DNA of 8,022 bases, from contig JBEKLJ010000162.1 of the NCBI GenBank assembly GCA_050010255.1, forward strand, positions 1 through 8,022. The letters are read 5' to 3'. Position numbers and translations under genes: made by a program. The stretch comes from JBEKLJ01 sp050010255. GTDB lineage: Bacteria > Acidobacteriota > Terriglobia > Bryobacterales > Bryobacteraceae. The notes beneath the pieces were generated by a model that saw only the letters and a program-made list of their open reading frames with translations, was not told the DNA's origin and ran no database searches. Of this stretch, positions 1 to 5,696 are shown one piece after another (position 1 is the stretch's first letter; each line of letters opens with the position of its first letter).

Positions 1-374
1 GTTCGCTCGAAGGCGGCGCCACTTATATCGAGAAGCCATTCGGGAGAGGCACCATCCAGTACTTCACCTTGCCGCTGGAGCTGAGCGACAACCTCGACGT
101 GATCGGCGAGATATACCGTTTTGCGATCGGGCGCGCGGGCATCACCCCGGCGTACACGACCGCAGTCAGGGAGCCGGGCATCCTCATTTGCCCGACGCGG
201 CTCGAGAAGGCGACGTTGTACGTGCTGACGTCGGAATCCAGCACGCGCGCAGCCGTCGCGTTCCGAGACCAGCTCAGCGGGAAGGAGTTGAAGACGACGC
301 TCGATCCGGGACGGGCAGCGCTGGTGGTGGTGCGCGCGGATGGCGCCATCGCGGCGGCGTATAACTTCCGCTAG
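1..374 (+). CDS. C-terminal part of a probable sugar-hydrolase-like protein (5' end outside window)
   Basis: The frame is open from the left edge (first full codon at position 3) to a TAG at 372-374, giving 123 residues. An in-frame TTG at 69 is not a credible start, because the coding-like sequence continues upstream of it without a break. The visible part reads as a compact beta-rich tail: a segment like GRGTIQYFTLPLEL (a G-x-G-x-hydrophobic-Y-F-x-x-P-L-E pattern), then a helix DNLDVIGEIYRFAI, then strands around PGILICPT and ATLYVLTSES, ending in DPGRAALVVVRADGAI. From memory, this order (glycine-led strand ending in P-L-E, helix, then a small beta sandwich) is common at the C-terminus of bacterial beta-galactosidase-like and cellulase-like hydrolases. 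No catalytic residues are in view, so the function is only a suggestion. A REP-like palindrome begins 8 bases after the stop. Confidence 0.5.
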   Translation, partial: SLEGGATYIEKPFGRGTIQYFTLPLELSDNLDVIGEIYRFAIGRAGITPAYTTAVREPGILICPTRLEKATLYVLTSESSTRAAVAFRDQLSGKELKTTLDPGRAALVVVRADGAIAAAYNFR

Positions 375-381
375 GCTCGCG

Positions 382-480
382 ACAAAAACCGGGTACAGAC
401 AGCCACTTTTCGCTTGCGCGAATCCATTGTCTTCAGCGAGCTCCGAGCGCGAAAAGTGGTAGTCTGGCCCCGGTTTTTGT
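382..480. repeat. 99-bp imperfect palindrome, REP/RAYT-associated or MITE-like element
   Basis: Two 32-nt arms, 382-413 and 449-480, are inverted copies of each other with 28 of 32 positions matching, around a 35-nt centre. The outer 12 nt (acaaaaaccggg) and the inner 11 nt (ccacttttcgc) match perfectly, as does a central cagac. The only differences are two dinucleotides: TA opposite GC, and AG opposite TA. The arms are the only long A/T-run sequence in an otherwise GC-rich region. The cagac / gtctg core next to a ccggtttt tail resembles, from memory, sequences that accompany RAYT (REP-associated tyrosine transposase) genes in many bacteria. No transposase is encoded here, so this would be a non-autonomous copy. 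It lies between same-strand genes and could also fold in RNA and attenuate read-through from the upstream gene. No T-tract typical of an intrinsic terminator follows the last arm, apart from the arm's own T5. Confidence 0.7.
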
Positions 481-550
481 GAGGACCTCCGGGCGCGGGC
501 CGCCTGCCCGGCCCTCTACACGCGGGCGCTCGGCCTGCCGATAGGGGCCT
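481..550. other. 70-bp GC-rich leader of the membrane glycosyltransferase gene
   Basis: This is the remainder of the 176-bp gap after the palindrome. It contains a purine run AGGGG at 543-547, only 3 nt before the GTG start at 551, which may be a close-set ribosome binding site. A TACACG at 517-522 is the only weak -10-like hexamer, with no recognisable -35 partner. I see no other signal in it. Confidence 0.3.
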
Positions 551-2128
551 GTGAGGCGCGTGATCGCGGCGGCGGTCGTGTGTCTCGCGCTGGCGCCGTC
601 GGCGTGGCTGGCGTGGCGCTCGCGCGACCTGCCGCACCTGGGCTACCTGCACGACGACGCCCTCTACTGGGTCTCAGCCAAGTCGATCGCGGAGGGACGC
701 GGGTACCGCATCGCGAGCCTGCCCGATGAACCGTTCGAGACCAAGTACCCGCCGCTCTACCCGCTGCTGCTGGCGGGCGTCTGGCGGCTGAACCCGGCCT
801 TCCCGGAGAACCTGCCGCTAGCCGCGCTCACGGCCTGGCTCATGGCGCCGCTCTACGTCGCCGCCGCGCGGCTGGCGTTCTTGGATCTGGGTGTGAGCCG
901 GGGGCACGCTCTGGCGCTGTGTGCGGTGGTGGCGGTTAATCCCTTCCTGGCGCTCTGCGGCATCAGCCTGCTCTCGGAGCTGCCGTTCTCGGTCCTGCTC
1001 ATGCTGGCGCTAGGGCTGATCGAGCGGGCGCGGCGGCCGCAAGCTCCCTGGTGGCTGGCGGCAGCGGCCGGGGCGGTGGCTTCGGCCGCCTGGCTGACGC
1101 GGTCGGTAGGCGGGCTGCTGATCGTCGCCGGCCCGCTGGCCTTTCTCCTTCGCCGGCAGCCCCGCCGCGCGCTGGCGTTCGCCGCCGCCATGGCGCCCGG
1201 CATCGCCGGCTGGCTGCTGTGGAGGCAAGTGCACGGCTCCCCCGTTCTGGACAATTCTGCGTCGTACTACACGGATTACCTGGGCTACTACCTGCGCACA
1301 GCCTCGCTGGGGGACCTGCCCATAATCTTCTGGCGCAACCTCGACAGCCTGCTCTCGAGCCTCGGCGGCATGCTGGTCTTCGGTCTGGGCGACGGCCCGG
1401 CCGGACGCGGCCTGGCGTGGGTGCTGGCGGCCGCCATGCTGGCCGGAACGTGGCGCGCGGCCCGCCAGAACGGGCTAGCTTCGCATCACCTCTTCACGGC
1501 GGCATACCTCGGGCTGCTGGTGGTCTGGAACTTCATGCCGGACCAGCGGTTCCTGCTCCCGGTCTATCCCGTTTTGCTGGCCGGCTTCTTCTCCGAGCTA
1601 CTGAACCTGTTGCGCCGCATCCGCAGCTCCTGGCATCAGCACGCCCTCGGGCGCGTGAGCGCGCTGGCGGCCTGGGCGTGCCTGGCCGCGCTGGCCCTGG
1701 CGGCCCTCTGGCAGACCGGCCGGGCGTTCGCGACCGTGCTGCCCGGTTTCGTGGGGCGCGAGCGGGCCGCGCTGGCTGGGGCCCGGCCCGCATACGAGTG
1801 GATTCGGCAGCGCCTGCCACCCGACGCTGCGGTGCTGGCCTACCGCGATCCGGTGCTGTACCTCTATACCGGACGCCGCGCGTGCCGGCTGGTCATACCC
1901 CCCACGCTGCTCTACCGCGGCGATCGCGGCGCCATCCTGCGGTTGTGCGCTTCGGCCGCCGATCTGGCGCGCGCGAAACGGTTGACGCATGCCCTGTTCA
2001 CAGGCGCGGACTTCAATGCCGAACTCGCCGGCGCGGACCGCGCGGCGGCTGAGCAGGCCGCCCGCGACGATGCGCGCTTCAGCAGTCTCTACGAGCGCTC
2101 CGGAGTCTCGGTGCGCCGGTTGGAGTAG
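551..2128 (+). CDS. polytopic membrane glycosyltransferase, GT-C / PMT (GT39-like) type
   Basis: The 525-residue integral membrane protein probably transfers a sugar from a polyprenyl-phosphate donor onto a lipid, glycan or protein acceptor at the periplasmic face of the inner membrane. It begins with a signal-anchor (RR followed by a hydrophobic stretch, residues 4-22). Next comes a periplasmic loop with the acidic pair H34-D35-D36, then ALYW and AEGRGY, and T-K-Y-P-P-L-Y-P at 64-71; this is the classic first-loop signature of bacterial ArnT/RgtA-like GT-C enzymes. About ten further hydrophobic segments follow to residue ~388, with S-E-L-P-F at 142-146 and R-F-L-L-P-V-Y-P at 333-340, both typical of the family. 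A soluble C-terminal part (about 400-525) contains AYEWIRQRLPPDAAVLAYRD, the post-membrane domain often seen in these proteins. The GTG at 551 is the first possible start, because an in-frame TAG sits at 542-544. Donor and acceptor cannot be told from sequence. The next gene begins 18 bp after the stop. Confidence 0.85.
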   Translation: MRRVIAAAVVCLALAPSAWLAWRSRDLPHLGYLHDDALYWVSAKSIAEGRGYRIASLPDEPFETKYPPLYPLLLAGVWRLNPAFPENLPLAALTAWLMAPLYVAAARLAFLDLGVSRGHALALCAVVAVNPFLALCGISLLSELPFSVLLMLALGLIERARRPQAPWWLAAAAGAVASAAWLTRSVGGLLIVAGPLAFLLRRQPRRALAFAAAMAPGIAGWLLWRQVHGSPVLDNSASYYTDYLGYYLRTASLGDLPIIFWRNLDSLLSSLGGMLVFGLGDGPAGRGLAWVLAAAMLAGTWRAARQNGLASHHLFTAAYLGLLVVWNFMPDQRFLLPVYPVLLAGFFSELLNLLRRIRSSWHQHALGRVSALAAWACLAALALAALWQTGRAFATVLPGFVGRERAALAGARPAYEWIRQRLPPDAAVLAYRDPVLYLYTGRRACRLVIPPTLLYRGDRGAILRLCASAADLARAKRLTHALFTGADFNAELAGADRAAAEQAARDDARFSSLYERSGVSVRRLE

Positions 2129-2149
2129 GCTACAATCGGTGAGCCTATG
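2126..2149 (+). promoter_or_regulatory. candidate -10 box and stop/start-spanning inverted repeat before the peptidase gene
   Basis: TACAAT at 2131-2136 matches the bacterial -10 consensus at 5 of 6 positions and ends 10 nt before the ATG at 2147. If used, the transcript would start at about 2142-2144 and have almost no leader. No convincing -35 box lies 16-18 bp upstream. A weak Shine-Dalgarno-like GGTGAG at 2138-2143 is only 3 nt from the ATG. TAGGCT (2126-2131) and AGCCTA (2142-2147) form a 6-bp inverted repeat joining the previous stop codon to the first base of the start codon. The gene may therefore have its own promoter as well as read-through from the upstream gene. All of this rests on short motifs. 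Confidence 0.35.
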
Positions 2150-4294
2150 AAACGCTTCCTGGCAGCGCTGTTATTAGTGGCGTCCGCTTTCGCGGCCGAG
2201 AAGAAGCCGGTCACGCTCGAGGCAGTCGCCGCGCAGCCGCAGCCGCCCGTGCCGGCTGCGCCCGTTTGGGCGCCCGACGGCAGCCGCTTTGCCTACGTGG
2301 AAGACGGCAAGGTCTGGCTCTACGACATCGCGGCGCGGAGCAAGCAGGCGCTGGTCTCGCTCGATCGGCTCGATGCGGCCGCGACCCAGGGCGCGCCGCC
2401 GGAGCGATTCGGCTTCGCGAACCGTCACGTGCGCGAGCAGACGATCCAGTGGTTTCCCTCCGGCAGGGAACTGCTGCTGAGCGCCGGCGGCGACCTGTTC
2501 GTCTTCGGCATCGGCGCGGGTGGTTGGCGCCAGCTCACAGCGACACCGGAGGCCGAGCGCGACCCGAAGCTCTCGCCGGACGGCAACCGCGTGTCATTCC
2601 GGCGCGGCCACGATCTCTACACGCTGGAGATCGCCTCGGGCAAAGTCACCCGCCTCACGGAGGACGGCACTCCGACCCTGCTCAACGCCGAACTGGATTG
2701 GGTATACCCCGAAGAGCTGGAGCTCGAGACGGCGCACTGGTGGTCGCCGGACTCGCGTTCGATCGCCTACTTGCAGTTCGATGTGAGCCGCGAACCCCTC
2801 TACCCGCAGACCGACCTGACGAGCGTACGCCCGGTGCTCGAGCCGCAGCGCTATCCGAGGGCCGGCGAGCCGAACGCGGACGTGCGTCTGGGGATTGTTC
2901 GGGCCGGCGGCGGCCGGACCGAGTGGATGGACCTGGGGCAGACGCGGGATATGCTCATGGCACGCGTCTACTGGCTGCCCGACTCCTCCGGCGTCGCCGT
3001 CGAGCGGCTGAACCGGATTCAGAACCGGCTGGAGCTGCTATTCACGGAGGCCAAGACCGGCGCTGCGCGGGTGGTTCTGCGCGAGAGCGACCCTTATTGG
3101 ATCAACGTCCGCGATCATTTCCGGTTCCTCGGCGGCGGCAGGGAGTTTCTGTGGCCGAGCGAGCGGGACGGCTTCAACCACCTCTACCGCTACGCGAGCG
3201 ACGGCCAGCCGCTCGCGCAGCTCACCCGGGGCGATTGGGAAGTGACGTCGGTGGCGTGCGTGGACGATGCGGCCGGACAGGTCTACTACGTTTCGAGCGA
3301 GGCCAGCCCGCTCGAGCAGCAGCTTTACCGCATCGGTCTGGACGGGCGGGACAAGCGCCGGATCACGGCGGCCGCCGGCACGCATGCGATCTCGATGAGC
3401 CCGCGCTGCGATTACTACCTGGACACCTTCTCGAGTCTGACCGAGCCTACCCGGAAGACGATTCACGCGAGCGACGGCAGCCAGTGGGCGGTTTTCTCCG
3501 AGCCGGAGCGGAAGCCGCTGGAGGAGTACAACGTGCTGCCGTCGGAGATCGTGCCGGTTCGCGCCTCCGACGGCGCGACGCTCTACGCGCGGCTGATCAA
3601 GCCGGCGGGATTCGAGCCCGGCAGGAAGTATCCGGCCATCGTCGAGGTCTACGGCGGGCCGGGCGTGCAGAGGGCAGCGAACCGCTGGTACGGAGCCGTC
3701 AACCTGGAGCAGGCGCTGGCGCAGCGCGGCTACATCATCTGGTCGCTCGACAACCGCGGCTCGACGGGGCGGGGCCACCAGTGGGAGTCGGCCGTGTTCC
3801 GGAATTTCGGCGCCAGGGAACTCGCCGATCAGAAGGAGGGCATCCGGCACCTGGTTTCGCTGGGGTTTGTGGATGCGGCGCGCGTTGGCATCCGCGGCTG
3901 GAGCTACGGCGGATTCATGACCCTGTATTCCATGCTCCAGGCGCCCGATGTGTTCGCCTGCGGCGTGGCGGGCGCGGCGGTCACGGACTGGCGCCTCTAC
4001 GACACCATCTACACAGAACGGTACCTGGGGCTTCCTTCCGAGAACGCCGAGGGATACGAGAAGAGCTCGCCGGTTAACGCCGCCGCCGGTCTCCAGGGCA
4101 GGCTGCTGCTGGTGCACAACCTGGAGGACGACAACGTCCTGTTCCAGAACACGATCCGGATGGCCGATGCACTCCAGCGCGCGGGGAAGCGCTTCGAGCT
4201 CATGGTCTACCCCGAGAAGGCCCACCACCTGAGCCGGACCCAGGACCACTTCAACCGTCTGTTGGTGTCGTTCTTCGACGGCTGCCTGAGGTAG
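2147..4294 (+). CDS. exported dipeptidyl peptidase IV, serine peptidase family S9B
   Basis: The 715-residue protein is the usual length for bacterial DPP IV, which removes N-terminal X-Pro or X-Ala dipeptides from oligopeptides in the periplasm or outside the cell. Residues 1-16 form a Sec signal peptide (K2 R3, then a hydrophobic core, probable cut after AFA). An eight-bladed beta-propeller region follows (about 30-460), with D-W-V-Y-P-E-E at 184-190; E189 and E190 match the glutamate pair that grips the substrate amino terminus in human DPP4 (E205/E206). F-L-W-P-S-E-R-D-G at 334-342 is another propeller signature. The alpha/beta-hydrolase domain (about 465-715) has the oxyanion tyrosine Y502 in VYGGPG, nucleophile S586 in GWSYGG, YTERYLGLP at 622-630, D661 and N663 in EDDN, and H693 in KAHH. 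All catalytic residues are therefore present. Proline replaces the first glutamate of the common EEE run. Earlier family members of S9 such as prolyl oligopeptidase or acylaminoacyl peptidase lack the Glu motif, so S9B is well supported. Confidence 0.96.
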   Translation: MKRFLAALLLVASAFAAEKKPVTLEAVAAQPQPPVPAAPVWAPDGSRFAYVEDGKVWLYDIAARSKQALVSLDRLDAAATQGAPPERFGFANRHVREQTIQWFPSGRELLLSAGGDLFVFGIGAGGWRQLTATPEAERDPKLSPDGNRVSFRRGHDLYTLEIASGKVTRLTEDGTPTLLNAELDWVYPEELELETAHWWSPDSRSIAYLQFDVSREPLYPQTDLTSVRPVLEPQRYPRAGEPNADVRLGIVRAGGGRTEWMDLGQTRDMLMARVYWLPDSSGVAVERLNRIQNRLELLFTEAKTGAARVVLRESDPYWINVRDHFRFLGGGREFLWPSERDGFNHLYRYASDGQPLAQLTRGDWEVTSVACVDDAAGQVYYVSSEASPLEQQLYRIGLDGRDKRRITAAAGTHAISMSPRCDYYLDTFSSLTEPTRKTIHASDGSQWAVFSEPERKPLEEYNVLPSEIVPVRASDGATLYARLIKPAGFEPGRKYPAIVEVYGGPGVQRAANRWYGAVNLEQALAQRGYIIWSLDNRGSTGRGHQWESAVFRNFGARELADQKEGIRHLVSLGFVDAARVGIRGWSYGGFMTLYSMLQAPDVFACGVAGAAVTDWRLYDTIYTERYLGLPSENAEGYEKSSPVNAAAGLQGRLLLVHNLEDDNVLFQNTIRMADALQRAGKRFELMVYPEKAHHLSRTQDHFNRLLVSFFDGCLR

Positions 4295-4358
4295 GGGTCG
4301 ATCATGATCGACCCTACCCCGGCCTACCCTGCCAGCAGGGGTCGATCATGAGCGACCC
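4290..4358. repeat. tandem pair of GATC-containing palindromes at a convergent gene junction
   Basis: GGGTCGATCA followed by TGATCGACCC (4295-4314) is a perfect 20-bp palindrome. With one bulged G the stem extends to 4290-4318, so it includes the peptidase stop codon at 4292-4294. A second copy at 4339-4358 differs by one base (T to G), which breaks one base pair. The copies are direct repeats 44 bp apart. Between them, CCCTG (4327-4331) and CAGGG (4336-4340) make a small hairpin. The first palindrome contains two GATC sites placed symmetrically; the second keeps one. The pair sits in the gap between two convergent genes, a usual place for REP-type elements or bidirectional transcription barriers. 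There is no T-run, so it is not a standard intrinsic terminator. Its sequence is unrelated to the palindrome at 382-480. Confidence 0.75.
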
Positions 4359-4429
4359 ATATCCTGGCCCAGCCGGCCAGTGCCCGCCACGGCCTCCAAT
4401 GCCGCGCGCGCGAGCGGGGCCGGTACTGC
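4359..4429. other. remainder of the convergent gap, with one small hairpin
   Basis: CTGGCC (4364-4369) and GGCCAG (4375-4380) can form a 6-bp stem with a 5-nt loop. It is followed by GC-rich sequence without a T-run on either strand. It could contribute to transcript ends of either flanking gene, but this is weak. Nothing else is visible before the minus-strand stop codon at 4430-4432. Confidence 0.3.
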
Positions 4430-5539
4430 TCAGCGCGCTCCCGAGGCCGCCGTCTTCGCCGCCGGCACTGGCGCCCGCGACAACGCGACTGCGCGCCCGG
4501 TGGCGATAGACTTCTTGGCCGCTTCGATGATCTCGACAACGTCCACGTTGATGGGGAGCGCCACCAGCCCGTCCAGTTCGCGGTTGCTTCTCATGCAGTG
4601 GACCATGCAGGCCACCGGCTCGGCGCGTTCCGGCGCGAGCGAAGGCAGCGCGACCTCTTGCGGCCCGCCGTCCTCCTTCCGCAGCTCGACCCTCCCGCCG
4701 GTGACATAGAGGCTGCCGCCGAGGCCGAAGACCTCCAGGTCCTGGAAGCCGCGCGGCAAATCCCAGCTACCCTCGAAAATGCCCACTCCGTCCCGGTAGC
4801 CAAGCAGCAGGTCGGCGTTGTCCTCGACCCTGGGGAAGGTCTCGGGCCGCAGGTGATTCACCTGCGCGTAAACGGTCTGGGGCCGGCCGAGGTACCACAG
4901 CGACCACAGGGCGTTGTAGCAGCCGAAATCAACCAGCGCTCCGGCGCCGTTCTTCGCCGGGTCGGTCAGCCAGTCGAAAAAGAACTTGCTCCGCACTCCC
5001 TGGGAGCCCGGGCCGCCGTGACCGACGATGCCCCGCAGCCGCCAGACCCGGCCCACCGCCCCCGCATCGGCCTGCGCCTTGGCTGCATAGTTGGCGGGCC
5101 ACCACGCCATCTGGTAGTTGGTCATGACGCGAATGCCGTGCCGGTGGGCCAGGCGCTCGATGGCGAGCGCATCGCGGTAGGAGGAGGCCAGCGGCTTCTC
5201 GAACATCACCTGGATCCTGCGCGGGGTGCACTCCCGAACGATCTCCAGGTGCCGGTTGTTTTCGACAAACGCCCAGACGATGTCGGGCTTCACCTCGTCC
5301 AGCATGCGCCTGTAATCGTGGAAGAAGCGCACGCCGGCTCCCACCGACTTGCCCGCCTCGGCCGCCAGCTCGGCGTTCGGCTCGGCGATGGCGACGAGTC
5401 TGGCCGGAGTCTGGCCCTTCGCCATCGCATCCAGGTGACCCCAGACGTGCGAGTGCACCAGACCGACAATCGCGATCCTGTATTCCTGGGCGAGCAAAGG
5501 CGTCAGCGTAAGCCCGAGGAGGGCAATCGTCTTCTTCAT
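4430..5539 (-). CDS. exported Gfo/Idh/MocA-family NAD(P)-dependent oxidoreductase
   Basis: The 369-residue protein has the two-domain layout of this family, which oxidises or reduces sugars, inositols or their derivatives with a bound nicotinamide cofactor. After an N-terminal hydrophobic leader (residues 1-18, MKK then LLGLTLTPLLAQ) the Rossmann domain begins at YRIAIVGLVHSH (20-31), where H-S-H occupies the turn usually written G-x-G-x-x-G. The family hallmark E-K-P is at 114-116. The C-terminal alpha/beta domain has G-A-G-A-L-V-D-F-G-C-Y-N at 198-209; tyrosine 208 stands where many members carry the catalytic histidine of D-x-G-x-H, a variation I have seen in GCY-type subfamilies. TNYQMAWWP at 140-148 is also typical. 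The C-terminus (after about 352) is a low-complexity Ala-rich tail. The ATG at 5539 is preferred because it yields the leader peptide and lies 7 nt after a TACACT box; there is no Shine-Dalgarno sequence. Substrate unknown. It is divergent from the large gene at 5697. Confidence 0.9.
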   Translation of the reverse strand: MKKTIALLGLTLTPLLAQEYRIAIVGLVHSHVWGHLDAMAKGQTPARLVAIAEPNAELAAEAGKSVGAGVRFFHDYRRMLDEVKPDIVWAFVENNRHLEIVRECTPRRIQVMFEKPLASSYRDALAIERLAHRHGIRVMTNYQMAWWPANYAAKAQADAGAVGRVWRLRGIVGHGGPGSQGVRSKFFFDWLTDPAKNGAGALVDFGCYNALWSLWYLGRPQTVYAQVNHLRPETFPRVEDNADLLLGYRDGVGIFEGSWDLPRGFQDLEVFGLGGSLYVTGGRVELRKEDGGPQEVALPSLAPERAEPVACMVHCMRSNRELDGLVALPINVDVVEIIEAAKKSIATGRAVALSRAPVPAAKTAASGAR

Positions 5540-5546
5540 GTCGTGC

Positions 5547-5552
5547 AGTGTA
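5547..5552 (-). promoter_or_regulatory. candidate -10 box of the oxidoreductase gene
   Basis: Read on the minus strand this is TACACT, matching TATAAT at 4 of 6 positions and lying 7 nt before the ATG at 5539. A start at the usual distance would give a leaderless or nearly leaderless message, which agrees with the lack of a Shine-Dalgarno sequence. The -35 position (about 5570-5575, TGGAGG on the minus strand) is a poor match. The placement parallels the TACAAT before the peptidase gene. Confidence 0.35.
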
Positions 5553-5596
5553 ACACCAGCCTGCGTTCCCCTCCACGGCCGTCAGTAACCCGGCGT

Positions 5597-5649
5597 ACCG
5601 ATTGCGGGCAGCCGGGCAGTCGGTGCCACGCACGCCCGCCGCACCGACT
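5597..5649. promoter_or_regulatory. three alternating ACCGAYT half-sites in the divergent control region (possible operator)
   Basis: ACCGATT occurs at 5597-5603 on the plus strand, AGTCGGT (its ACCGACT complement) at 5618-5624, and ACCGACT again at 5643-5649. The middle site can pair with either neighbour. With the left one it forms a 9-bp stem 5597-5605/5616-5624 with one G-T pair and a 10-nt loop. With the right one it forms a perfect 9-bp inverted repeat 5618-5626/5641-5649 with a 14-nt spacer. The right-hand site falls where the -35 region of the large gene would be if TAAATT at 5663 is its -10. This is what a regulator-binding array between divergent genes could look like. Because the sites lie upstream of the likely transcript start, a DNA-binding role is more likely than an RNA switch. 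No regulator gene is present in the window. Confidence 0.4.
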
Positions 5650-5662
5650 CCGGACGAGGTGC

Positions 5663-5685
5663 TAAATTGAAGGACATCCGGGGAG
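5663..5685 (+). promoter_or_regulatory. candidate extended -10 and ribosome binding site of the large unknown gene
   Basis: TGC followed by TAAATT (5660-5668) resembles an extended -10 element, 4 of 6 for the hexamer plus the TG. It would start the transcript near 5675. GGGGAG at 5680-5685 is a plausible Shine-Dalgarno sequence, 11 nt before the ATG at 5697. Unlike the two other genes with recognisable -10-like boxes, this one would have a conventional short leader. Confidence 0.35.
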
Positions 5686-5696
5686 CTTGTTAGCCG

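Noticed and set aside
69..71. TTG as a start codon for a small 101-residue protein
   Set aside because: The same frame is open to the left edge, and the upstream residues continue the beta-strand pattern, so this is the inside of a longer gene.
481..550. Possible remnant of a coding sequence (DLRARAACPALYTRALGLPIGA in one frame)
   Set aside because: The segment is short, has no start, and reads on out of frame into the glycosyltransferase gene. Composition alone can explain it.
2266..4077. 603-codon plus-strand frame inside the peptidase gene
   Set aside because: It is the second plus frame of the same GC-rich gene, with an Arg/Gly/Ala-rich translation and no motifs. The peptidase frame is certain.
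3038..4249. 403-codon open frame on the minus strand opposite the peptidase gene
   Set aside because: It lies opposite the catalytic domain of a clear S9B peptidase. Its translation is Arg/Ala/Val-rich without motifs, as expected for the complement of GC-rich coding DNA.
4290..4380. Intrinsic transcription terminator in the convergent gap
   Set aside because: Stable hairpins are present, but none is followed by a T-run on either strand. I describe them as palindromic repeats instead.
4598..5665. 355-codon open frame on the plus strand opposite the oxidoreductase gene
   Set aside because: The minus-strand frame carries the EKP motif and other family signatures. This one is a low-information mirror and would also run through the divergent control region.
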